This document shows, in pieces, positions 1 through 5,327 of a stretch of 5,497 nt of DNA. Both the position numbers and the translations under genes were made by a program. The stretch comes from Flavobacteriia bacterium (GTDB lineage Bacteria; Bacteroidota; Bacteroidia; Flavobacteriales; Flavobacteriaceae), in contig DRQI01000271.1 of NCBI GenBank assembly GCA_011330545.1, forward strand, positions 1 to 5,497, in the 5' to 3' direction. The notes beneath the pieces are model-generated. The model did not search any database. It had not been told where the DNA came from and worked only from the letters and a program-made list of their open reading frames with translations. The first letter of the stretch is position 1. Each line of letters opens with the position of its first letter.

Positions 1-10
1 CTATTAAAAA

Positions 11-120
11 TGTATCGAGAACGGATTCATTTTTATAGGCAAACGGTTCTCGATACAATTTTACAACAACAAACCACCGTTTGTCTTTGTAAAATTACTC
101 GAACTGAGGTTCAAAAGAAC
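11..120. repeat. Nested inverted-repeat element, probably a dispersed intergenic repeat
   Basis: Several inverted repeats are packed together. A perfect 12-bp pair lies at 11-22 (TGTATCGAGAAC) and 46-57 (GTTCTCGATACA). A second, mutually exclusive pair lies at 57-66 (AATTTTACAA) and 87-96 (TTGTAAAATT), with an inner CAAAC/GTTTG stem at 70-74 and 79-83. GAAC/GTTC blocks alternate at 19, 46, 101, 109 and 117. The pattern 'TTCTCGATAC...stem-loop...ACTCGAACTGA' resembles intergenic repeats I recall from flavobacterial genomes, but that is memory and not a search result. No coding potential is convincing here. It could be a REP-like or miniature mobile element, or structured RNA downstream of a gene lying beyond the left edge. 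Confidence 0.5.
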
Positions 121-315
121 TTTATGTTTAATCACCATAGAGTCATTTAATAGTTGGCTACTCAATACTACTTTTTTTATTAAAGCCTTTTACTTCGGAT
201 TAAAAAGGAATGTTTAGTTGCAGTAATACGGTGTCTTAGTCTATTTTTTTAATAGACATTACAATTTTAATGAGATATAAACATCTTTTAATAAATAGGC
301 CACATTACGAGGTAT
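121..315. other. Non-coding intergenic stretch, no gene seen
   Basis: This AT-rich stretch separates the repeat element from the terminator of the minus-strand operon. Neither strand has a convincing reading frame, tRNA or rRNA. The only local structures are a perfect 7-bp stem at 239-245/251-257 (GTCTATT, loop TTTTT, AATAGAC) and a weak stem at 186-191/203-208 (CCTTTT/AAAAGG). No TAnnTTTG promoter element is visible on either strand. Confidence 0.6.
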
Positions 316-353
316 AAAAAAGGCCTCGCAGGTATTCACACCCTGCGAGGCCT
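316..353 (-). terminator. Rho-independent terminator of the cytochrome-porin-cytochrome operon
   Basis: A perfect 12-bp, G+C-rich stem pairs 321-332 (AGGCCTCGCAGG) with 342-353 (CCTGCGAGGCCT) around a 9-nt loop. In minus-strand RNA it is followed directly by a U run (complement of the A run at 316-321). It starts 25 nt past the stop codon of the small cytochrome lipoprotein at 379. There is no T run on the plus-strand side, so it should work only for leftward transcription. The CCTCGCAGG/CCTGCGAGG core resembles terminator-like palindromes I recall as common in Flavobacteriaceae. Confidence 0.9.
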
Positions 354-378
354 AGCACAACATAAAATTACTTTTGAA

Positions 379-675
379 TTAGTTAGCTGTCTTAAGAAAA
401 TCAAATATTTTTTTAGCTTCTTCGTCTGTTAAATTAGCCCTAACTCTCATATGCAACCCGATGGTGCTCCAATCGGTATCATTATAGCTTGCCGGTGAAG
501 GAATGTTATGACATCTAATACAGTTTTCTCCCCACAATTGGGCTCCTGACCTGGAATGTACTATTGCATCCTTTTTAACTTTCGTAACTGTATTTTCTGT
601 TGAAGAACAAGAATATAAAAACACAAATACTCCGGCGAGCAAACTTACTATTATTGTTAATCTTAAAGTTTTCAT
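379..675 (-). CDS. Small monohaem cytochrome c lipoprotein
   Basis: A 98-residue exported haem protein, presumably a one-electron carrier. The N-terminus is a lipoprotein signal with lipobox LYSC, so Cys23 should be lipidated. The residues after it (SSTENT) are not the lysine/acidic stretch that sends Bacteroidota lipoproteins to the surface, so the periplasmic face of the outer membrane is most likely. After a short linker (about 24-43) the haem site is CIRCH at 52-56. The sequence DWSTIGLHMRVRANLT follows, in which Met76 is the best candidate for the sixth iron ligand, and then a C-terminal helix, EEAKKIFDFL. The domain is only about 55 residues, short even for class I cytochromes c. It is the last gene of the operon, 21 nt after the porin gene, and the terminator at 316-353 follows. 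The haem assignment is firm; partner and pathway are unknown. Confidence 0.88.
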   Translation of the reverse strand: MKTLRLTIIVSLLAGVFVFLYSCSSTENTVTKVKKDAIVHSRSGAQLWGENCIRCHNIPSPASYNDTDWSTIGLHMRVRANLTDEEAKKIFDFLKTAN

Positions 676-696
676 TTTTTTTAATTTAAAAGGTTA

Positions 697-1896
697 TTAA
701 AATCCTATTGCCCAATGAATTGCAAAACTGTCAATATTGGATACACCACTTGCGCCATGCCCTCCTTCTATATCGGATGTTTCATAACTCACCTTGATAA
801 GTGAACGCCAGCTTATCCAATAATTCAAACCAAAAGAATATTGTGACGAATTAGATTCCCACTTTGCACCTTCCGGGGTATTATATTCTGAATACCTGCT
901 TACAAATTCTAAATTTTTAACAAAATTATTACCAGACATTGTAGGGCGATAACTCAATTGTACGTAAAAAGAATCGCTCACATTATCAAAAGTATATGTT
1001 TCATTTTCTTCTGCATCAAAATAAGTAGCATTATCAACTTTTGAGTGATTGTATTGCCCTTTAAAATCTACAACCCCACTTAAACCATTTACTTGTTTTA
1101 CAAAGGCAATATCTAAGGCATATAAAAAAGCGCCGATATTTTCATATTGAGAATCTTTATCGCCTGTACCGTTAGCACTGAAAATTGAATATCCTATTTC
1201 TGTAGAAGAATCTGCAAAAGGCAAGAAACCGATGCGTCCTCCAAAGGCTTTATTGTTATTATTATCAATTAAATTTTCGAAGGCTAACATTCCTGCTTCA
1301 TCGGGCTCAATACTTCCATCTTTTATGGTTGGCCCATTGGTGACATAGGTTGAATAATTCCATTTTGTATTGCCTAAATAAAAAGCACCTCTCAATTCGA
1401 GTCCGACATCTGAGCTCGGGGCGATGCCATCATGGCCAAACCCTAGGGGTTTACTGGTAAACCTATTTATCCATGAAGGATGTAACCGCTCCATAAAAGT
1501 ACCAAATGGCAATAAGAATTTACCGGCTCTTACGGTCATGTATTTGTTGAGTACATACATTACATCGGCATATTCAAAGCCAACTTCTAATGCGCCATCG
1601 CTTAACGAAAATTCGAGTTCTGATTCAAACATGAACCTGTCACTATGCTTGAATAAGAAAATAGGGGCAAACGTGCCACCGTCAAATGATGATTCTGTCT
1701 CTCCGTTTGTATCAACCGATGCAAAACCTGTATGGCCATAGCCTCGAATCATAAATTGAGTCTTACTGTCTTTATAGCTCTTTTTTGCCAATTCTACTTT
1801 TACTATTGAGTCTATTTTAGAGAGCAACTCTTTTTCCTGAGCCATTATATTTTCTACCAAAAATAATAATGACAGTATTAAAAGTATTTTTTTCAT
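697..1896 (-). CDS. Outer-membrane porin, phosphate-selective porin O/P-like
   Basis: A 399-residue protein read as an outer-membrane beta-barrel. The signal peptide is about residues 1-19 (cleavage near IMA/QE). A charged, probably helical or coiled segment follows (about 21-46). From about 47 the sequence alternates aromatic and polar residues in strand-like blocks up to the C-terminal HWAIGF, whose final Phe is the usual barrel-assembly signal. The block AGKFLLPFGTFMERLHP (124-140) is typical of the OprO/OprP-like porins of Bacteroidota ('GKFxxPFG...hP'). Acidic, Asn-rich loops such as 205-216 and 286-304 may be extracellular. It lies 11 nt after the cytochrome c gene and 21 nt before the cytochrome lipoprotein gene, so co-transcription is very likely. 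Family members are called phosphate-selective, but the acidic loops here give no support for anion specificity. The substrate is unknown. Confidence 0.82.
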   Translation of the reverse strand: MKKILLILSLLFLVENIMAQEKELLSKIDSIVKVELAKKSYKDSKTQFMIRGYGHTGFASVDTNGETESSFDGGTFAPIFLFKHSDRFMFESELEFSLSDGALEVGFEYADVMYVLNKYMTVRAGKFLLPFGTFMERLHPSWINRFTSKPLGFGHDGIAPSSDVGLELRGAFYLGNTKWNYSTYVTNGPTIKDGSIEPDEAGMLAFENLIDNNNNKAFGGRIGFLPFADSSTEIGYSIFSANGTGDKDSQYENIGAFLYALDIAFVKQVNGLSGVVDFKGQYNHSKVDNATYFDAEENETYTFDNVSDSFYVQLSYRPTMSGNNFVKNLEFVSRYSEYNTPEGAKWESNSSQYSFGLNYWISWRSLIKVSYETSDIEGGHGASGVSNIDSFAIHWAIGF

Positions 1897-1907
1897 TTTT
1901 TAAGATT

Positions 1908-2303
1908 TTACTTTTTTAAAGTCCTTACATAATTAATTACTTCCCAACGTTGGGTTTCTGTTAATAATTCTTTATAGGATGCCATTGGGGCTTTTCCGTT
2001 GGTTAATTTCCAAAACAACGCTCCGTCTGATTGTGCCTGCACTTCTTTAGAAGTGAAGTTGGCAGGTTTTGGGTTGAGTGCCGCACCTGCTACACCATCT
2101 CCTTTACCTTTCGCACCATGGCAAATCACACACATTTGTACATAAATTTTCTTTCCTTTTTTTACCGATTTTTCGTCGCCTTTCATAGGGTTTACTGTTT
2201 TATCGGCTTCTTTTGGGGCTTTCCATGTTGATTGTGCGAAAGCATTGTTGCTGTAGATTGCAATCATAGATAGCAATACAATTGAATACATTATTTTTTT
2301 CAT
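1908..2303 (-). CDS. Periplasmic class I cytochrome c
   Basis: A 131-residue c-type cytochrome and likely soluble periplasmic electron carrier. The signal peptide is residues 1-23 (cleavage AFA/Q). A basic, Pro-containing linker (24-50) leads into one cytochrome domain: GKKIYVQMCVICHGAKGKGD holds the haem-binding CVICH at 58-62, LNPKPANFTS follows at 76-85, and NGKAPMASY supplies Met107 as the probable axial ligand. The C-terminal helix RWEVINYVRTL (119-129) completes the cytochrome CBB3/class I fold. It is the first gene of a three-gene unit with the porin (11-nt gap) and the small cytochrome lipoprotein. The 143-nt upstream gap has a hairpin and a short palindrome but no good TAnnTTTG promoter; the nearest match, at 2353-2361, has one extra base between TA and TTTG. 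The electron donor and acceptor are not deducible. Confidence 0.92.
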   Translation of the reverse strand: MKKIMYSIVLLSMIAIYSNNAFAQSTWKAPKEADKTVNPMKGDEKSVKKGKKIYVQMCVICHGAKGKGDGVAGAALNPKPANFTSKEVQAQSDGALFWKLTNGKAPMASYKELLTETQRWEVINYVRTLKK

Positions 2304-2365
2304 TTTTATATTGATTATTAAGTTTATAAATAGTGATTAGTATGTATCAACTCAAATAGTACAGA

Positions 2366-2375
2366 AATACGTATT
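2366..2375. promoter_or_regulatory. Short palindrome upstream of the cytochrome operon, possible operator
   Basis: AATACGTATT is a perfect 10-bp palindrome 63 nt upstream of the cytochrome c start codon. It is loosely flanked by ACTCAA (2350-2355) and TTGAGT (2380-2385). In AT-rich DNA a 10-bp palindrome can occur by chance, and no regulator family is recognised, so this is a weak suggestion only. Confidence 0.2.
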
Positions 2376-2409
2376 ATAATTGAGTAGGATACGATATGCG
2401 AAATGGATA

Positions 2410-2435
2410 TAAATTGTAGCGAGACCTACAATTTA
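2410..2435 (-). terminator. Hairpin after the HYC_CC_PP-like gene, possible terminator or attenuator
   Basis: A perfect 10-bp stem pairs 2410-2419 (TAAATTGTAG) with 2426-2435 (CTACAATTTA) around the loop CGAGAC. It lies 11 nt past the stop codon of the gene ending at 2447. In leftward RNA the stem is followed by AUAUCCAUUU and not a clean U run, so termination may be partial. It could also protect the 3' end of the mRNA or be a small dispersed palindrome. Confidence 0.5.
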
Positions 2436-2446
2436 GAGGAGGAAAA

Positions 2447-2866
2447 TCAAATTAGAAAAACTTCATATAACACATTAATATCTTTATTAATGAGTGGTGG
2501 GATATAATTGTTATATCTTTTTGAAGTTTTGGTATTGGATTGATATAAGTTTTGATAAGTAATTAAAAATGCTGTTAAAAAGAGTGTATTGACGTCTATT
2601 TGCAATTCGTTTGTTTTAACAATAGTTTTTCCTTCAACTACTGTATTCACATCATGGCAACAAGATTCGTTAGAAATTGAACAAAGACCACTTTCTTCAT
2701 TTTCACAACTTTTCATTTCCATACCACAATCTTCTGCTTCTCCAAAGATGGAAACGGCATAAACGCTATCTGAACAAAAATGTTTGTTAATACTAAAAGA
2801 GGTAGTAGAAAACAACAGTATCTGTACAAAAAATATAGCTATTATTTTATGGAATACATTTTTCAT
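2447..2866 (-). CDS. HYC_CC_PP-like small Cys-rich exported protein, putative metal binder
   Basis: A 139-residue exported protein that I relate to the Bacteroidota HYC_CC_PP family, named for three short motifs. Here they appear as HFC (29-31, with Phe for the usual Tyr), SCCHD (68-72) and IPP (122-124). The signal peptide is about residues 1-25. The mature part adds Cys47, Cys54 and Cys62 plus Met49 and Met51 (EDCGMEMKSC), a set that could bind Cu(I) or another soft metal; this is inferred from composition and from the oxidase nearby. Residues 93-106 are hydrophobic (NTLFLTAFLITYQN) and could be a membrane segment or a helix. From memory, family members often lie near metal-transport or copper-handling genes; the biochemical function is not known to me. 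The gene has its own likely promoter (2904-2932) and a hairpin behind it, so it may be a separate transcript. Confidence 0.75.
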   Translation of the reverse strand: MKNVFHKIIAIFFVQILLFSTTSFSINKHFCSDSVYAVSIFGEAEDCGMEMKSCENEESGLCSISNESCCHDVNTVVEGKTIVKTNELQIDVNTLFLTAFLITYQNLYQSNTKTSKRYNNYIPPLINKDINVLYEVFLI

Positions 2867-2903
2867 TTAGAATCATTAACTGCTTAAAACTCAATTTACT
2901 ATA

Positions 2904-2932
2904 CAAAAGTAATTAATTATAAAGTAATCAAA
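2904..2932 (-). promoter_or_regulatory. Bacteroidota-type promoter for the HYC_CC_PP-like gene
   Basis: Read on the minus strand, TTTG (2932-2929) is followed by 17 nt and then TACTTTTG (2911-2904), an exact match to the -7 consensus TAnnTTTG of Bacteroidota. Transcription should begin near 2897-2900, leaving a leader of about 30 nt before the start codon at 2866. It is the clearest promoter in the window and suggests the small Cys-rich gene can be expressed apart from the upstream oxidase. Confidence 0.65.
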
Positions 2933-2950
2933 TATGATTTTAGTCATATT
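2931..2950. promoter_or_regulatory. CRP/FNR-like palindrome overlapping the -33 element
   Basis: AATATGA-N6-TCATATT is a perfect 7-bp inverted repeat with a 6-nt spacer. Its TGA-N6-TCA core is the one bound by CRP/FNR-family regulators. The centre (2940.5) is about 41-43 nt upstream of the predicted transcription start and overlaps the TTTG -33 element, the position expected for an activator that contacts RNA polymerase directly. It could instead be a weak hairpin ending the lipoprotein transcript (stop at 2967), but it is A/T-only apart from one pair and lacks a U run. Confidence 0.45.
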
Positions 2951-2966
2951 ATTGGGTATTTGGATG

Positions 2967-3488
2967 TTACTTCCTAATATTTCTTGACGAGGAGTGGGTT
3001 TTAATAATTTTCCATTTTCCATCAATTTTCTTTAAATCTGAGGTAGCAACTCCTTTCTTTTTAATAATTCGCGCTTCGGTTCCTCGTTCTTTATCTGCTT
3101 TTAAATCTATGGTATAAATATACGTTTCGGTTGTAAAAGCATACGGTAGATCTACTTCTACGTCAATAGTATAATCAGAGAAAATAAAGCTGTTAAAATG
3201 ACCTAACTCCGGCCCTAAATGATGTGACAAATAATTTGTATAGGTACCTTCTGAGCCACCTGATTCGAAAACGGTGGCTTCTTCTGTAAAGAGTTCTTTT
3301 GTGCCTTCTGTCGTTAAATTTTGAATGGCATCTTTATAGCTCTTCATCACTGCGGCTACGGCTTCTTTTTCGGCATCAAGAGTTACTTTTTGCTCTTTAA
3401 CTGTTTTATCAACGGTTTCTTCTTTTTCTTTACAACTTACCACAGTGAGAAGAATTGCTGATGCGAATACGATTGTTTTTAAATACAT
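2967..3488 (-). CDS. NTF2/SnoaL-like lipoprotein (DUF4440-type)
   Basis: A 173-residue lipoprotein. The lipobox VVSC puts lipidation at Cys19. The next residues are KEKEE; this resembles the K(D/E)2-type export signal that carries Bacteroidota lipoproteins to the cell surface, so it may face outward (inference). A charged linker (20-40) precedes a cone-shaped NTF2-like domain. Its parts are a helix (EAVAAVMKSYKDAIQNL, 42-58), GTKELFTEEATVFESGG (62-78), YLSHHLGPELGHFNSF (86-101), strands rich in Thr/Tyr/Ile, and the typical ending KKIDGKWKIIKTHSSSR. His89, His90 and His97 cluster in a conserved-looking loop and could bind a metal or line the pocket. It starts 27 nt after the oxidase stop codon, with no room for a full promoter, so the two are probably co-transcribed. 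NTF2-like proteins range from enzymes to binding proteins; the ligand is unknown. Confidence 0.8.
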   Translation of the reverse strand: MYLKTIVFASAILLTVVSCKEKEETVDKTVKEQKVTLDAEKEAVAAVMKSYKDAIQNLTTEGTKELFTEEATVFESGGSEGTYTNYLSHHLGPELGHFNSFIFSDYTIDVEVDLPYAFTTETYIYTIDLKADKERGTEARIIKKKGVATSDLKKIDGKWKIIKTHSSSRNIRK

Positions 3489-3515
3489 AGTTTTGATTTT
3501 AGATTAGTTTAGTTA

Positions 3516-5207
3516 TTATTTAATGATTATTTTTTTTGTAAGGCTACGGTTATCGGTATATATTTTTAAGAAGAAAACTCCTTTTGACAACCCTTCAATT
3601 TGTATTGAATCGTTGTTAAAATTTGTTTTTTTACCTAAAACAACCCGTCCCAATTGGTCAATAATTTCAACAGTATCAATATTTAATCCGCCTTCAACAG
3701 CGATGTGTATGGTGTTATTTGCCGGATTAGGGTATACTTTTAATTTGTCAGATAGTTCATTATCTTCTACTGATAATGTATTTTGAACTACAAATTGCCC
3801 CATCATGCCACCATCTTCGTGTATGAGCATGTGGCAATGGTACATATAAGGTACTGTGGAAGAAAAATCTTCGAACTTGGCAATAAAACGAACGGTTTCT
3901 TGCGATTTCACCAATATTACATCTTTTCTTCCTTGTTCACTCGCTGGGGGTGGGTTACCGTTTCTATCTAATATATAAAATTGCACATCGTGTATATGAA
4001 ATGGGTGGGCAATTGCCGAATTATTGGTAATCGTCCAAATTTCTGTATTGTCAAGGGGTACGGTTTCATTAATTACGTTAATATCAAATAATACATTGTT
4101 GAGGTAAAAATTACCATTTAGTTGATTGGAGCCTGTGGTAACCGGGCTCATCGTAATGGTTCTCGACATATTAGAATTTGCTTCGGGTATGGGTGTAACA
4201 GTAGCCAAAGGGCTTGCAATGGTTGTTACGGGAGTAGCTGTTGGCGCACCAACATTGAATTGCATAATGTCAAAATCCGCTCCGTTTAACGGATTAGGGT
4301 TGTAACCGTTTAAGGTCATCCCTGCTCCCATTCCGGGGTTGGTAGCCCCATAAATACCATTTGGAAATTCTGAAGCATAACTCTTTAAAAAAACCGTTTG
4401 GCCATTCATTCCTGAAAAATTAATTAATATTTCGGCACGCTCTCCGGGGCCTAATTGCAATCTTGTCAACGGAAGGTTATCTGATAACAAACCGCCATCG
4501 GAAGCAATTTGATAGAAGGTTTGGTTGCCACTTAATCCGAGATTGAATACCCGCATTGACGAGCCATTCAGCACTCTAAACCGAACTACTTGTTCGGGCA
4601 CTGTTAATGCAGCATCAATAGTTGCATTTACCATGACTACATCATCAGAATTTGACGGCACTACTATTTGGTTATTCGCATCAAAATCTTTGGTTTGAAT
4701 TACCAACGGAAAATCATCAACACCATAGGTTCTCGGTAAGTTTAACGCTGCTTCTTCGGCATCTCTTACAATAATTAAGCCTGCTATCCCTTTAGAAACA
4801 TGCTCATTGGTTTTTTCGTGTAAATGCGGATGGTACCAATAGGTTGCCGCTTTATCTAAAATGGTAAAACTTGGTGTCCAAGTAGTATTTGGATCAATGG
4901 TTGTATGGGGGCCGCCATCATTTTCTGCCGAAACATGCATGCCGTGCCAGTGGATGGTAGTAATATCTGCTATTTGATTATTTACGGTAAAGTTTACAAA
5001 ATCTCCTTGATTTAAGATGAGTGTTGGCCCGAGTATATTTCCATTGGCACCCATAGTGGTAGTATTTACTCCACTAAAAAACTGATGTGTTCCATTTTGT
5101 AGTGTTAAATTAATATCTGTTCCGCTTAAGGTACTCGGAATTAATAATGTGTTTTGTGCGATTGCCCCTTGTACAATCAACAATGCGACTAAAATTAATC
5201 TGTTCAT
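3516..5207 (-). CDS. Secreted three-domain multicopper oxidase with T9SS sorting domain
   Basis: A 563-residue laccase/CueO-type oxidase that should couple one-electron oxidation of a substrate (a metal ion such as Cu(I), or a phenol) to four-electron reduction of O2 to water. The signal peptide is 1-17 (AIA/Q). Cupredoxin domain 1 (about 19-150) carries HWH at 86-88 and HPHLH at 126-130. Domain 2 is about 160-320, followed by a Thr/Pro/Ala-rich linker. Domain 3 (about 345-475) carries HPFHIH at 401-406 and HCHMLIHEDGGMM at 457-469. By CueO spacing, the type 1 copper ligands are His401, Cys458, His463 and Met468. The acidic residues that deliver protons in CueO are matched by Asp97 and Glu464. 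Residues 488-563, opening with VYPNP and ending KKIIIK, are a type A T9SS sorting domain, so the enzyme should be released or anchored on the cell surface. The methionine-rich insert of CueO is absent. The native substrate is not deducible. Confidence 0.95.
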   Translation of the reverse strand: MNRLILVALLIVQGAIAQNTLLIPSTLSGTDINLTLQNGTHQFFSGVNTTTMGANGNILGPTLILNQGDFVNFTVNNQIADITTIHWHGMHVSAENDGGPHTTIDPNTTWTPSFTILDKAATYWYHPHLHEKTNEHVSKGIAGLIIVRDAEEAALNLPRTYGVDDFPLVIQTKDFDANNQIVVPSNSDDVVMVNATIDAALTVPEQVVRFRVLNGSSMRVFNLGLSGNQTFYQIASDGGLLSDNLPLTRLQLGPGERAEILINFSGMNGQTVFLKSYASEFPNGIYGATNPGMGAGMTLNGYNPNPLNGADFDIMQFNVGAPTATPVTTIASPLATVTPIPEANSNMSRTITMSPVTTGSNQLNGNFYLNNVLFDINVINETVPLDNTEIWTITNNSAIAHPFHIHDVQFYILDRNGNPPPASEQGRKDVILVKSQETVRFIAKFEDFSSTVPYMYHCHMLIHEDGGMMGQFVVQNTLSVEDNELSDKLKVYPNPANNTIHIAVEGGLNIDTVEIIDQLGRVVLGKKTNFNNDSIQIEGLSKGVFFLKIYTDNRSLTKKIIIK

Positions 5208-5246
5208 AATTACTTTTTGGTTTTAATTAATATTTATTTAGAGCAA

Positions 5247-5265
5247 AATAGATGCTTCATCTATT
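5247..5265. promoter_or_regulatory. Perfect inverted repeat upstream of the multicopper oxidase
   Basis: AATAGATG-CTT-CATCTATT is a perfect 8-bp inverted repeat with a 3-nt centre, 39 nt upstream of the oxidase start codon. On the minus strand it runs into TATTTTG, a near match to TAnnTTTG with one base missing, so an operator covering the promoter is plausible. As RNA it would be a short A/U-rich hairpin followed by UUGCUC, a poor terminator for the methyltransferase gene ending at 5328. It does not resemble the GC-flanked CueR/CopY copper operators. The regulator is unknown. Confidence 0.4.
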
Positions 5266-5327
5266 CTAATTTACTGAATTTAATTCTCAATTACTATTAA
5301 CTAATTATAAGTTCTAATAGTATGTAT

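Noticed and set aside
10..150. Plus-strand reading frame of 46 codons at the left edge
   Set aside because: It runs straight through the inverted repeats, has no ribosome-binding or promoter signal and gives no recognisable protein; the repeat structure explains the sequence better.
1424..1741. Plus-strand frame of 105 codons opposite the porin gene
   Set aside because: It lies wholly inside the well-supported porin gene on the other strand, and its translation has no signal or family features.
2031..2231. Plus-strand frame of 66 codons opposite the cytochrome c gene
   Set aside because: It is antisense to the haem-binding region, with phenylalanine-rich content typical of reversed Lys/Glu codons.
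2334..2349. TGAT-N8-ATCA as an FNR-type site before the cytochrome c gene
   Set aside because: The spacing between half-sites is too wide for the TTGAT-N4-ATCAA arrangement, and no promoter sits at a matching distance.
2931..2950. The palindrome as an intrinsic terminator of the lipoprotein gene
   Set aside because: The stem is almost all A/T, only 7 bp, and no U run follows in the leftward RNA; an operator reading fits its position better.
3523..3971. Two plus-strand frames (87 and 62 codons) opposite the end of the oxidase
   Set aside because: Both are antisense to the sorting domain and copper-binding motifs of the oxidase, whose frame is clearly the coding one.
3516..5207. Copper nitrite reductase (NirK) as an alternative identity for the oxidase
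   Set aside because: NirK has two cupredoxin domains and a different type 2 site; this protein has three domains and the full HWH, HPHLH, HPFHIH and HCH set of laccase-type oxidases.
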